Assembly: GCA_025144025.1 (NCBI GenBank)
Contig: JALXWS010000019.1
Location: 1-50,817, forward strand
DNA: 50,817 bases
Source of the DNA: Corynebacterium sp. p3-SID1241
GTDB taxonomy: Bacteria; Actinomycetota; Actinomycetes; Mycobacteriales; Mycobacteriaceae
Direction of reading: 5' to 3'
Shown: piece by piece, positions 35,553-45,920 of the stretch
How the letters are laid out: each line of letters opens with the position of its first letter
Position numbering within the stretch: the stretch's first letter is position 1
Translations under genes and position numbers: made by a program
The notes under the pieces: generated by a model
Databases searched by the model: none
What the model was told of the DNA's origin: nothing
The model's input: the letters and a program-made list of their open reading frames with translations, nothing else

Positions 35553-36845
35553 TTAACGCTCGCTACGCGGGGTGACCTTACGCGAAGACTCGCCGGTGTA
35601 AATCTGGCGCGGACGGTTGATCTTGGTATTGATCTCCAGCTGCTCGCGGTACTGAGCAATCCAGCCCGGCAGGCGGCCGATGGCGAAGAGGACGGTAAAG
35701 AAGTCCGTCGGGAAGCCCATGGCGCGATAAATCAGGCCGGTGTAGAAGTCCACGTTCGGGTAAAGCTTGCGGGAGACAAAGTAGTCATCATTCAGCGCAA
35801 TATCTTCCAGCTTCATAGCCAGATCCAGCATTGGGTCGCCGCCCAAGTGCTCGATAATCTCGTGTGCGGTGTCCTTCACAATCGCCGCACGCGGGTCGTA
35901 ATTCTTGTACACGCGGTGGCCAAAGCCCATGAGGCGGACGCCCTTTTCCTTATTCTTCACGCGGTTCATGAAGTCGGTAGCGTCACCGTCGTGGTTATTC
36001 TGGATATCCTCCAGCATCTCCAAGACCGCCTGGTTTGCGCCGCCGTGCAGCGGACCGGACAGGGCGTTAATGCCGCCGGCGATGGAGACAAACATATTAG
36101 CCTGAGCGGAACCAATCATGCGCACGGTGGAGGTGGAGCAGTTCTGCTCATGATCGGCGTGCAGAATAAGCAGCTTATCCAAAGCCTTAGCTACAACCGG
36201 ATCCACCTCGTACTCCTCGGTGGGGTAACCGAACATCATGCGCAGGAAGTTCTCGCGAGCGTTCAGGTTATTATCCGGGTACATATAGGGCTTGCCCTGA
36301 GAGGCGCGGTAGGCATAGGCGGCCAGCATTGGCACCTTAGCCAAGAGGCGGACGGTTGCCTTATCCAGCTGCTCTGGGTCTAGCGGATCAAGCTGATCTT
36401 GGTAGTAAGCGGAGAGAATATTAAGGGAGGAAGCCAGCACCGCCATCGGGTGCGCGTTGCGCGGGAAGATATTGAACGCGGCCTTGAAGTCCTCATCCAG
36501 CAAGGTGTGGTGGCGGATTTCGCGGTTGAAGTGGCTAAGCTCTTCCTCGTTTGGCAGATGACCCTTAATTAGCAGGTAAGAAACCTCATTGAAGGTGGCG
36601 TTTTCTGCAAGGTCCGCAATATCGTAACCGCGGTGGCGCAGGATGCCCTCTTCACCATTAATGAACGTGATCTTGGACTCGGTGGAACCGGTAGAGGTGT
36701 AGCCGGGGTCAAAGGTAACGAGCCCAGTTTCGTTACGGAGCTTGGAGATATCAAAGCCAGAGTCACCTTCGGTGGACTGCTTGATATCCATCTCGTACTC
36801 GCCGCCTGGGTACTGGAGCACTACCTTGTTGTCTTGAGAAGCCAC
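35553..36845 (-). CDS. gltA: Citrate synthase
   Basis: Entry enzyme of the TCA cycle, joining acetyl-CoA and oxaloacetate. The GTG at 36845 has GAAAGGA 7-12 bases upstream and gives 430 residues, close to the C. glutamicum enzyme; the ORF could extend 24 codons further, but that part (KRYLASFFKLVLNK) does not match the family. Motifs: active-site His in GPLHGGANQAVLEML, GFGHRVYKNYDPRA, Asp in NVDFYTGLIYRAMG and the REQLEINTKINRPRQIYTG end. The start is next to divergent serC; motifs resembling RamB and GlxR sites lie between them. Confidence 0.97.
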   Translation of the reverse strand: MASQDNKVVLQYPGGEYEMDIKQSTEGDSGFDISKLRNETGLVTFDPGYTSTGSTESKITFINGEEGILRHRGYDIADLAENATFNEVSYLLIKGHLPNEEELSHFNREIRHHTLLDEDFKAAFNIFPRNAHPMAVLASSLNILSAYYQDQLDPLDPEQLDKATVRLLAKVPMLAAYAYRASQGKPYMYPDNNLNARENFLRMMFGYPTEEYEVDPVVAKALDKLLILHADHEQNCSTSTVRMIGSAQANMFVSIAGGINALSGPLHGGANQAVLEMLEDIQNNHDGDATDFMNRVKNKEKGVRLMGFGHRVYKNYDPRAAIVKDTAHEIIEHLGGDPMLDLAMKLEDIALNDDYFVSRKLYPNVDFYTGLIYRAMGFPTDFFTVLFAIGRLPGWIAQYREQLEINTKINRPRQIYTGESSRKVTPRSER

Positions 36846-36922
36846 GGACGTTCCTTTCTCTATGTGAGAGTCTTTATTAAGCACTAGCTTGAAGAAGCTA
36901 GCTAGATACCTCTTCACACTTT

Positions 36923-36947
36923 AGCAAACTTTGTGACGCCGCCTACA
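36923..36947. promoter_or_regulatory. RamB- and GlxR-like motifs between gltA and serC
   Basis: AAACTTTG (36926-36933) matches the core of the RamB consensus. TGTGA-CGCCGC-CTACA (36932-36947) overlaps it and is two mismatches from the GlxR consensus. C. glutamicum gltA is known to be controlled by RamA, RamB and GlxR; here the sites are inferred by eye. Confidence 0.4.
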
Positions 36948-36968
36948 AGTTAACGCCTACTAAAATAA

Positions 36969-38123
<1,155 letters not shown>

Positions 38124-38140
38124 CGCATCACCCCCAACAT

Positions 38141-38172
38141 GCCCCGCCGCCTCGCAGGCTGCGGGGCATTTT
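38141..38172 (+). terminator. Terminator of serC
   Basis: gccccgc (38141-38147) pairs with gcggggc (38161-38167), with an inner gcc/ggc pairing, followed by a short T-run. Confidence 0.8.
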
Positions 38173-38235
38173 CGCGTTATAGTTGAATGCATCACAGATT
38201 TGTACGCCGTCGATAGGCAAAAGGAGCGCCCTATT

Positions 38236-39123
38236 ATGCGCGAGCTGTTCCCAGTTGACAGCGAGTCGACCGAAACCTCTTTGGTGCTGCGCACCGAAGA
38301 CGGCGAAGAGTTTTTCCTCCCCGTTACCGATGAACTGCGTGAAGCCCTACTGGGCCAGCAGGAGGAAGCTCCCGCCGAAGAGCCGGCGGCCCCCGCCATC
38401 AGCCTTGCTCAACCCGCTAAACCAGCCAAGTCTGAACCGGCGGAAGAGGAAGCCCCCATCCGTCCGGCGGAAATCCAAAACCGCATCCGCGCCGGTGCCT
38501 CCGCAGCCGAGCTGGCGGAAGAAATGGGCGTCACCGAATCCCGCATAGAGCCCTTTGCCTACCCGGTCATGCTAGAGCGCAACCGCATCGCAGAAATTGC
38601 CAAACAGGCCCACCCAGTGCGCGAGGACGGCCCAGCCAAGCTCACCCTCTGGGAGGTGCTGGCCTCTGCCTTCGCCGCCCGCGGCCACTCGCTGTCCGAG
38701 TCCACTTGGGATGCCTATCGCCACCAAGGCGAGGCTTGGATCGTGCGCGTGACCTGGAAGGCCGGGCTCTCTGAAAACGAGGCCGAGTGGTACTTCAAGC
38801 AGTCCATGTCCTCCCCCGCCACGGTCGAGGCCCGCAACTCGGTGGCCGCAGATCTTACGGACCCAGACTTTGTACAGCCGGTGCGTTCGCTGACCTCGCT
38901 GGGCAGCGGCCGCTACGACGAAGCGATCGACGGCGAGCAGCCTAGCAACGTCACCGACCTCACCGCGCCGACCACCCAGCCGGAAGAACCGGAGGAAGAA
39001 GAATTCCTGCAGAACCCTTCCGCCGAGGAAAAGCCCACCAAGCGCCGTCGCAAGGCCGTTACCCCGCATTGGGAGGACGTGCTACTTGGCGTTCGCTCGA
39101 ATACCAAACGCCCTAGGGACTAA
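38236..39123 (+). CDS. sepH: SepH-type cell division protein (DUF3071)
   Basis: FtsZ-associated regulator of division in actinobacteria, 295 residues. The ATG at 38236 has AAGGAG 9-15 bases upstream; the longer ORF overlaps serC and was rejected. Residues 1-170 hold the conserved SepH domain: MRELFPV start, RPAEIQNRIRAGASAAELAEEMGV (helix-turn-helix), RIEPFAYPVMLERNRIAEIA. The rest is acidic and disordered, ending in a basic RRRRK-like patch. It is followed 2 bases later by a DUF6928-like gene, so probably cotranscribed. Confidence 0.88.
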   Translation: MRELFPVDSESTETSLVLRTEDGEEFFLPVTDELREALLGQQEEAPAEEPAAPAISLAQPAKPAKSEPAEEEAPIRPAEIQNRIRAGASAAELAEEMGVTESRIEPFAYPVMLERNRIAEIAKQAHPVREDGPAKLTLWEVLASAFAARGHSLSESTWDAYRHQGEAWIVRVTWKAGLSENEAEWYFKQSMSSPATVEARNSVAADLTDPDFVQPVRSLTSLGSGRYDEAIDGEQPSNVTDLTAPTTQPEEPEEEEFLQNPSAEEKPTKRRRKAVTPHWEDVLLGVRSNTKRPRD

Positions 39124-39125
39124 CC

Positions 39126-39956
39126 GTGGACATCCCTCACGCAGTACTCACTCTCTGGTACATCTCTAAGCCCAATGCGGAAGAGGTGTTGAAAACCGAG
39201 CCCAAGGCAGACCGCGGCTTTGGGCGGAAGTTTCTCGCCCAGCTAGATCCCACTTTCCCGGTCACACCGATTGGGCAATTCCCGCTCAACCGCTCCGCGC
39301 AAACGGATCCGAACGAGTACTATATTGGCGGCTACCCCGGCATCACCGTGGTGCAAACGGTGTGTGAAGGCGAGTCTGTCCTCCTCTCTCAGCTGCCGGA
39401 CACGCTGCTCAACGCGGTTCCCGCCCAGCGGGTTATCGCGCTGGCAAGTAACGAGAAGGACGGCTACGCCGGCTTTGCGCTCTGGGAGGGCGGCGAACTC
39501 AAGCGCTGCCTCTGCGCTACCCGCGAGCACCTTTATGAGGACACCGGCCTGCCCGAACCATTCGAGGCTCCTTATTGGGCGGGCGAAAAATATGAGCCCC
39601 TCGGCGGCATTTCCCTTCCCTTCGAGCCGCAGGGAATCATGCGGGCGGCACAGGAATACTGGCTTGGCATTGAGGTTGGGCACGATGGCCCTGATCTCGA
39701 CGTCGTGGGATACGCGGTAGACGGCCGCCCAGAGCCGAAAATCGACCCGCCGAAGCCCAAGCGGACCGTAGGCGAGCTAGCAGCGCAGTCAGCCAATAAG
39801 TTGGGGCTCAACGATTACGACGACTACGAAGATCATAACGCCGAGCCGGAATCTACTGGCGAAGAGATCATCTCCACCGCCAAGCACTTAGGTTCGCTCA
39901 TTGGAAACTGGAGCGCTCAGACATTCAGGTCACTCAAGGAGCGTTGGCGCTCATAA
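39126..39956 (+). CDS. Conserved actinobacterial protein (DUF6928-like)
   Basis: Soluble protein of 276 residues starting with GTG at 39126, two bases after sepH. The N-terminal half (AVLTLWYISKP, YIGGYPGITVVQT, VIALASNEKDGYAGFALW) matches my memory of DUF6928 proteins of unknown role. An acidic linker (NDYDDYEDHNAEPE) and a helical end follow. The last 40 bases overlap the convergent RNA methyltransferase gene. The family assignment is a resemblance, not a search result. Confidence 0.7.
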   Translation: MDIPHAVLTLWYISKPNAEEVLKTEPKADRGFGRKFLAQLDPTFPVTPIGQFPLNRSAQTDPNEYYIGGYPGITVVQTVCEGESVLLSQLPDTLLNAVPAQRVIALASNEKDGYAGFALWEGGELKRCLCATREHLYEDTGLPEPFEAPYWAGEKYEPLGGISLPFEPQGIMRAAQEYWLGIEVGHDGPDLDVVGYAVDGRPEPKIDPPKPKRTVGELAAQSANKLGLNDYDDYEDHNAEPESTGEEIISTAKHLGSLIGNWSAQTFRSLKERWRS

Positions 39957-40723
39957 AAAGCGATGGCGGCGGCAGTTGCCACGTTTAGTGAATCCGTACC
40001 AGGGGCCATCGGTATGCGTGCGCGCACATCGGTGGCCTTCATTGCGTGTTCGGTAAGGCCAGGCCCTTCCGCGCCAACGAGCATGGCTACCTTATCCAGG
40101 CCATGCATGGCCTGGGCCAAGTGCACCGCCTGGGGGTTGGGGGTTAAGGAAATGAGGGTAAAGGAGGCGTCGGCAAGCGCCTGCAAGGAACGCTGCCACG
40201 TAGTAAACCCGCCCTCTAGATGGGCAAACGGCAAGCGCAGCACGTGCCCCATAGACACTCGCACTGAGCGCCGATAGAGCGGATCCGCCGCCCCTGATCC
40301 CAGCAGTACCGCATCCACGCCCATGCCGGCAGCGTGGCGGAAGATGGCGCCAATATTCTCGTGATCGCCTACACCCTCGAGCACGGCGATGGTCTTGGCG
40401 GATCCCACAATCTCGCTCACCTCCGGCCCCGGCGCGCGATCCGCGGCGGCAACAAGCCCGCGGTGCATATCGAAGCCGGCAACCTCCGCCAGGGTCTCCC
40501 GGGAAACCTGGTAGATGGGGCATTCTGGCTCGCCGTACTCGGAAATATAGGCCTCCAGCTTATTTGGAAAACCCACCAGACAACGCATGGGAAACCGGGA
40601 TTCAGCCAGCCGGGAGACCACCAGCGGGCCCTCTGCAATGACGAGACCCTCGCCGGATTTATCGGATTTGTTGAGGTTCCGAATATCGTCCAGGCGAGGG
40701 TCTGCGGGGTCAGTAATCAGCAT
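39917..40723 (-). CDS. TrmH/SpoU-family RNA methyltransferase
   Basis: SPOUT-class 2'-O-ribose methyltransferase of 268 residues. The N-terminal domain (FVIAEGPLVVSRLAES-like) is the RNA-binding part. The SPOUT domain has motif 1 (VGDHENIGAIFRHAAGMGVDAVLL), motif 2 (LVGAEGPGLTE) and motif 3 (RARIPMAPGTDSLNVATAAAIAFYE), all intact. Target RNA (rRNA or tRNA) cannot be told. It starts 9 bases after the purine permease stop, with TAGCCT 6 bases before the ATG, so it may have its own leaderless promoter as well. Confidence 0.9.
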   Translation of the reverse strand: MLITDPADPRLDDIRNLNKSDKSGEGLVIAEGPLVVSRLAESRFPMRCLVGFPNKLEAYISEYGEPECPIYQVSRETLAEVAGFDMHRGLVAAADRAPGPEVSEIVGSAKTIAVLEGVGDHENIGAIFRHAAGMGVDAVLLGSGAADPLYRRSVRVSMGHVLRLPFAHLEGGFTTWQRSLQALADASFTLISLTPNPQAVHLAQAMHGLDKVAMLVGAEGPGLTEHAMKATDVRARIPMAPGTDSLNVATAAAIAFYERQRSLSDLNV

Positions 40724-40732
40724 GCCCTTAGG

Positions 40733-42136
40733 CTAGCCGATGGCATTGGAAATCGGATCCATGCCAAAGAAAATCACGAAGAGGCCAGCCAAGAGCCACA
40801 TGATCCAGTGCACGTCCTTGGCCTTACCGGCGAAGGTGGACATGAGCGCGAAGGAGATGAAGCCCACGCCGATGCCGTTGGCAATGGAATAGGTAAACGG
40901 CATGGTCACAATGGTGAGGAAGGCGGGGATGGCGATCTCCATCTTGGTCCAGCGGATCTCCGTCAGCTGCGCGGCCATCATCACGCCGACGATGACAAGT
41001 ACCGGGGAGGCGGCCTCGATGGGCACGATCTCATAGAGCGGCGTCAAAAACATCGCGGCGAGGAAGAGCACACCGGTCATGAGGTTGGCCAGGCCGGTGC
41101 GGGCGCCGTCGGCAATGCCGGCGGAGGAATCCGCAAAGACGGTATTAGAAGAAGCAGAGCTCAGGCCACCGGCCACTGCACCAAAGCCTTCTACGACGAG
41201 GGCCTTCTTCATATCGGGGAGGTTGCCGTCGGCGTCGACAAGCTTGCCTTGCTTGCCCAAGCCGGTCATGGTGCCCATCGCATCAAAGAAGTTGGTAAGA
41301 AGCAGGGTAAAAATCAGCAGAACCGTGGAGACCACGCCGATCTTGGTGAAGGCGCCCACTAGGTTCACATCGCCCACGATGGACAGATCCGGTATACCTC
41401 CCAGCGCCTCCGGCTTCACGGGCGCGGCCATGCCCCAATCCTCGGAGCCGGTAAACGCCTGCACGATGAACGCGATGACGGTGGTAAGGACGATGGCGAT
41501 AAATAGCCCACCCGGCACGTTACGGATGACCATGAAGGAACAGATAATAAGGCCAATGACAAAGACCAGCGCCGGCCAGGTAGAAATCGAACCATTTATG
41601 CCCAACGCCACCGGTACGGTGGTATTCGCAGCGTCCGGCACACGGGTGACAAAGCCGCCGTCCACAAGGCCGATCATGGCGATGAACATGCCGATGCCCA
41701 CGCCCATGGCCGCCTTCATGGACTGCGGGATAGCATCAAAGACGGCGGTGCGGAAACCGGAAATGGCCAGCAGGACAATGATGATGCCCTCGATAACCAC
41801 CAAGCCCATCGATTCCTGCCAGGTCAGCCCACTGGTGGCGACCATGCTCACGCCTACAAAGGTATTCATGCCTAAGCCTGCGGCCATGGCGAAGGGGTAC
41901 TTGGCAATCGCGCCGAAGAGAATCGACATTACGCCCGCGACCAGTGCGGTGGCGGCGGCCACCTGCGGCACGCCCAGCGCGTAACCGTTAGCATCCTCGG
42001 TGGTGCCGAGGATAAGCGGGTTCAAGAGAATGATATAAGCCATGGCGAAGAACGAGACCGTTCCCGCGCGTAGCTCGGTTCCAATGGAGGAACCACGTTC
42101 AGAGATATGGAAGTAGCGATCGAGAGTGGCTTTCAA
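40733..42136 (-). CDS. NCS2-family purine permease (AzgA-like)
   Basis: Integral membrane transporter of 467 residues with about 12-13 helices. It matches the NCS2/AzgA branch (adenine, guanine, hypoxanthine): TVSFFAMAYIILLNPLIL near the start, AMAAGLGMNTFVG, the ALVVEGFGAVAGGLSSASSNTVFADSSAGIADGARTGLANL signature, and VPIEAASPVLVIVGVMM. The start is TTG at 42136 with GAAAGG 8 bases upstream, which is an uncommon start codon. The exact purine specificity is unresolved. Confidence 0.9.
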   Translation of the reverse strand: MKATLDRYFHISERGSSIGTELRAGTVSFFAMAYIILLNPLILGTTEDANGYALGVPQVAAATALVAGVMSILFGAIAKYPFAMAAGLGMNTFVGVSMVATSGLTWQESMGLVVIEGIIIVLLAISGFRTAVFDAIPQSMKAAMGVGIGMFIAMIGLVDGGFVTRVPDAANTTVPVALGINGSISTWPALVFVIGLIICSFMVIRNVPGGLFIAIVLTTVIAFIVQAFTGSEDWGMAAPVKPEALGGIPDLSIVGDVNLVGAFTKIGVVSTVLLIFTLLLTNFFDAMGTMTGLGKQGKLVDADGNLPDMKKALVVEGFGAVAGGLSSASSNTVFADSSAGIADGARTGLANLMTGVLFLAAMFLTPLYEIVPIEAASPVLVIVGVMMAAQLTEIRWTKMEIAIPAFLTIVTMPFTYSIANGIGVGFISFALMSTFAGKAKDVHWIMWLLAGLFVIFFGMDPISNAIG

Positions 42137-42185
42137 CGCCTGCGCCTTTCACGTACAGCGAGTCTTACGCCATAAGTGTGCTGCC

Positions 42186-42854
42186 TTAATCCTCGAAATC
42201 AAAATCCTGGAAGATGGGTTTTTCATCATCGAAGGCAACTTCGGGGTTCTTTTCTTCCCGCACCCGTGTCTGGGAATGCGCGCCACAACCATAACGCGAG
42301 TGCACTACCCGTCCGTCCGCGGAATACTCATTGGCACAAACGCCGTAGTTTTCCATCAGCTCTACATAAAACCCACAGGTGCGGCATTGCAGGCGCGCCT
42401 TGGCCGCCATATCCGTATTCGGGCCACGCTCGGTGCGCCAGCGCTTCTTGGCGTCGTCCAAGCCGGACTTGGAAATTTTGTCGCCGTCTAGGCGGGAATC
42501 ATCTACGGCCGGTGGCATGAGGTCGCCCGGCCCAAGGTCGCCCGGCCGCACGCGATCCTCATAGGGCACCCATTCCGGCGGCTGCAGAGCCTCCCCGCCC
42601 GGCACCAGCACCACCTCGTTCACAGTGACGTAGCGCGAGCCCTCCGCGCATGCGAGCACCGCCTGCCATTCCCAACCGGGGTAGCCGGGCATTTCTGCTT
42701 CAAATCGGTGGGTAGCAACGTTTCGGCCCATCCCGGCAACGCCGATATGCTTGCCGACGCCCCCTTCCCCCACCTCTTCCAACGCCTCACGCGCAATGCA
42801 CACGGCGCGGGAATCGATCAACGGATTTGCTTTTCGCTTACTCACGCCCCTCAT
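42186..42854 (-). CDS. DUF3027 zinc-ribbon-like protein
   Basis: Actinobacterial protein of 222 residues and unknown function. The first 90 residues are mixed alpha/beta (VATHRFEAEMPGYPGWEWQAVLACAEG). The C-terminal third carries a Cys cluster: CRTCGFYVEL, VCANEYSADGR and YGCGAHS, four or five Cys plus His that would suit a zinc ribbon. An acidic tail (FDDEKPIFQDFDFED) ends the protein. It overlaps nothing but its start lies 38 bases from the divergent cyclotransferase start. Confidence 0.82.
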   Translation of the reverse strand: MRGVSKRKANPLIDSRAVCIAREALEEVGEGGVGKHIGVAGMGRNVATHRFEAEMPGYPGWEWQAVLACAEGSRYVTVNEVVLVPGGEALQPPEWVPYEDRVRPGDLGPGDLMPPAVDDSRLDGDKISKSGLDDAKKRWRTERGPNTDMAAKARLQCRTCGFYVELMENYGVCANEYSADGRVVHSRYGCGAHSQTRVREEKNPEVAFDDEKPIFQDFDFED

Positions 42855-42892
42855 TATTCATTATGCGGCGCACGCGGTGGTACATATGGTGC

Positions 42893-43657
42893 ATGTCGTT
42901 TCTTTCCCGCGCCGCCTGCATTCTCTTGCCCTGCACCCTCGTTGCCTGTTCCTCTGCTCCTGCGGAACCCGAAGTAGAGCACCTCTCCGTTGAAGTCCTA
43001 GGCACCGCTTCCCTACCGCCCGGTTCCTTTACCCAAGGTCTCGAAAGCGATGCGGACGGAAACCTCCTCCTTGGCACTGGCCAATGGGGCGAATCCCGCC
43101 TGGAGCGTTTCTCCCCCGAAACCGGCGAAACCTTAGCCGAAACCCGCCTGGATAACCGCTATTTCGGCGAGGGCATCACTCAAACCGGAGATTCAATCTG
43201 GCAGCTAACCTGGAAGTCCGGCCAGGCCCTGAAATACAACCACAACCTGCACCAGGTCGATACCGCCACCTACACCGGTGAAGGATGGGGCCTGTGTAAT
43301 AACGACGAAGAACTCCTCATGTCCAATGGCTCCGCTACCCTGCGCCACATGGATCCGAAGACTTTTGCGGAGCGCTCCACGACCGACGTCACCCTAGAGG
43401 GAAAACCGCTTGAAGACATCAACGAGCTGGAGTGCGTGGGCGATTCCGTCTATGCCAACGTGTGGATGGATGACAATATCTATCGCATCGATCCTTCCAC
43501 CGGCCGCGTGACCGCCGTGATCTCCACCGACGCGATTGATAAGTCCCGCTATACCAACCCAGATGACGTGCTCAACGGCATCGCCCACATCAAAGACGAT
43601 GAGTTCTGGCTTACCGGCAAGCGGTGGGAAGAACTCTTCCACGTTCGAGTAAGGTAA
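42893..43657 (+). CDS. Glutaminyl-peptide cyclotransferase-like lipoprotein
   Basis: Exported lipoprotein of 254 residues. The ATG at 42893 gives a short signal peptide ending in lipobox LVAC; TACATA lies 6 bases upstream, so the message could be leaderless. An alternative start is the ATG at 42863. The mature part is a beta-propeller of the plant/bacterial-type glutamine cyclotransferase family: GSFTQGLE near the N-terminus, RYFGEGIT, NELECVGDSVYANVW, and NGIAHIKDDEFWLTGKRWEELF. Members convert N-terminal Gln to pyroglutamate. It is followed after 6 bases by the DUF2771 gene. Confidence 0.85.
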   Translation: MSFLSRAACILLPCTLVACSSAPAEPEVEHLSVEVLGTASLPPGSFTQGLESDADGNLLLGTGQWGESRLERFSPETGETLAETRLDNRYFGEGITQTGDSIWQLTWKSGQALKYNHNLHQVDTATYTGEGWGLCNNDEELLMSNGSATLRHMDPKTFAERSTTDVTLEGKPLEDINELECVGDSVYANVWMDDNIYRIDPSTGRVTAVISTDAIDKSRYTNPDDVLNGIAHIKDDEFWLTGKRWEELFHVRVR

Positions 43658-43663
43658 AGGCCC

Positions 43664-44242
43664 ATGGCAACCCGTAAGGAAGCAAGGAAAAAGTCTCTGC
43701 TGCAGATCTTGGCCCTCATCGTGGTCGTGGCGGTCATCGTCGCCGCCGTAGTAATCTTCCAAAACTGGTGGAACCAGCGCCCGGGTCCCGATCCCCGCGA
43801 CATCAAGGTCACCGCCTCCGTGGGCGATAATTCCATCGACGTCGCCCCGTACATTGCATGCGAGCCCGGCACCGAATGCCCGGAAGGCGAGGTCCCGAAT
43901 CTCACCGTGGGGGATGATGACACCCTCAAACTGGAGATCCCCGAAGAAATCTCCGACCACGAGTGGAAGATTCTTTCCATCTACGATGACCCCGCCGCCA
44001 ATGATGAAACCGCACACGGCGCGAACGAGACTACTGAAGTATCAATCCCCGGCTCGGTAGAGCCCATCAAGGCCTCCACCGGCAAGCGCCCCCGCCTCAA
44101 GGTGGTAGAGATTTCCTCCATGATGATCGGCACCGATGACAACGGTGACGAAACCCCCTTGGCCACCGTGTGGTCGCTCACCACGATGACCGATAAAGAA
44201 CGAGAAGCCTCCGCGGAGGAATCCACGAAGGCTTCTGATTAG
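43664..44242 (+). CDS. DUF2771 membrane-anchored protein
   Basis: Protein of 192 residues with a basic N-terminus and one membrane helix (LLQILALIVVVAVIVAAVVIFQ), so the rest is probably outside the membrane. The outer domain has two Cys (IACEPGTECPEG) that could form a disulfide, then strands and an acidic end. DUF2771 proteins are restricted to actinobacteria and uncharacterised. AAGG lies just before the ATG. Its stop overlaps the convergent cold-shock gene by 4 bases. Confidence 0.8.
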   Translation: MATRKEARKKSLLQILALIVVVAVIVAAVVIFQNWWNQRPGPDPRDIKVTASVGDNSIDVAPYIACEPGTECPEGEVPNLTVGDDDTLKLEIPEEISDHEWKILSIYDDPAANDETAHGANETTEVSIPGSVEPIKASTGKRPRLKVVEISSMMIGTDDNGDETPLATVWSLTTMTDKEREASAEESTKASD

Positions 44243-44619
44243 CTATCCAAATCCTTCGCAATTGCGCGGAGGATTTCTGCTACCTGGCGCCCAGTCTTGC
44301 GCTCTGGGTAGCGGCCGGAATTGAGTACCGGCTGAATCTGTGACTCCAGCAAGGTCATCACATCGGAGACCATGCTGCCGAGCTCTTCCGGCTTGCGAGC
44401 CGGCGTACGACGACGCGGCTTGTCCAGCACCTTAACCCGCAGCGCCTGCGGCCCGCGGCGGCCAGCCGCGAAATCGAAATCGATGCGCTGGCCCGGGAAT
44501 AGTTCCTCTACTCCCTTGGGCAACACGTTGCGGCCAACGTAGACGTCTTCATCGCCCGGGTTGCTGACGAAACCGAAACCTTTCTCGGCGTCATACCACT
44601 TGACTTTGCCAATAGGCAT
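44239..44619 (-). CDS. cspB: Extended cold-shock protein (CspB-like)
   Basis: RNA/DNA-binding protein of 126 residues. The first 66 residues are a cold-shock domain with RNP1-like KGFGFVS and RNP2-like VYVGR; the second motif normally reads VFVH, so the aromatic/basic set is altered. The GRRGPQALRVKVL strand completes the barrel. The remaining 60 residues are a basic linker and a helical tail (MVSDVMTLLESQIQPVLNSG), which sets this corynebacterial form apart from short CspA. An AGGTGGGT site lies before the start. Confidence 0.85.
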   Translation of the reverse strand: MPIGKVKWYDAEKGFGFVSNPGDEDVYVGRNVLPKGVEELFPGQRIDFDFAAGRRGPQALRVKVLDKPRRRTPARKPEELGSMVSDVMTLLESQIQPVLNSGRYPERKTGRQVAEILRAIAKDLDS

Positions 44620-44639
44620 AGGTACCCACCTCTTCTCTA

Positions 44640-45570
<931 letters not shown>

Positions 45571-45582
45571 GACACAGCGTTC

Positions 45583-45613
45583 AAAGGCCCCTTGCATGTG
45601 CAAGGGGCCTTTT
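45583..45613 (+). terminator. Terminator of rpf
   Basis: A 13-base stem aaggccccttgca/tgcaaggggcctt followed by T residues, directly after rpf. Confidence 0.9.
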
Positions 45614-45635
45614 CTACTTGAGGGAGAGCTACATA

Positions 45636-45663
45636 CAAAACTTCCCCGCACCGAGGCGGGGAA
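45636..45663 (-). terminator. Terminator of the 61-residue gene
   Basis: Minus strand: ttccccgc (45642-45649) and gcggggaa (45656-45663) pair, followed by a short T-run. It mirrors the rpf terminator from the other side. Confidence 0.75.
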
Positions 45664-45668
45664 ACACT

Positions 45669-45854
45669 CTAGCGGTTGATGCGAGTATAAGGGTGAACGT
45701 AGTTCAGCTTCTCTGCTGGCATTGGCAAGATCAGATCATCGCCGTAGGGACTGGATGCACCAGCAAAAGGCGCAGAGATTTCCGTAATTGCGTGCTCGCG
45801 ATTTTCGTTCTTCGGCCAAGCCGGGGAAACGTGACCCTTCTTCTCATTCGACAT
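45669..45854 (-). CDS. Small unknown protein, 61 residues
   Basis: I do not recognise a family. The ATG at 45854 starts a soluble, Pro-rich protein (HVSPAWPKNENREHAITEISAPFAGASSPYGDDLILPMPAEKLNYV). It has no membrane segment. A dedicated terminator follows within 10 bases and no other gene fills the space between rpf and the helicase operon, so I regard it as real; a similar small gene occupies this place in other corynebacteria as far as I recall. Confidence 0.7.
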   Translation of the reverse strand: MSNEKKGHVSPAWPKNENREHAITEISAPFAGASSPYGDDLILPMPAEKLNYVHPYTRINR

Positions 45855-45920
45855 AGTCTTTATTATTTCAAACCTCGCGCAAAAACGTAACTCAAACGAT
45901 AACTAAACTTGGGTGGCATC

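Noticed and set aside
40334..41362. 342-residue plus-strand ORF opposite the RNA methyltransferase and permease
   Set aside because: It spans two recognisable minus-strand genes and has no domain pattern.
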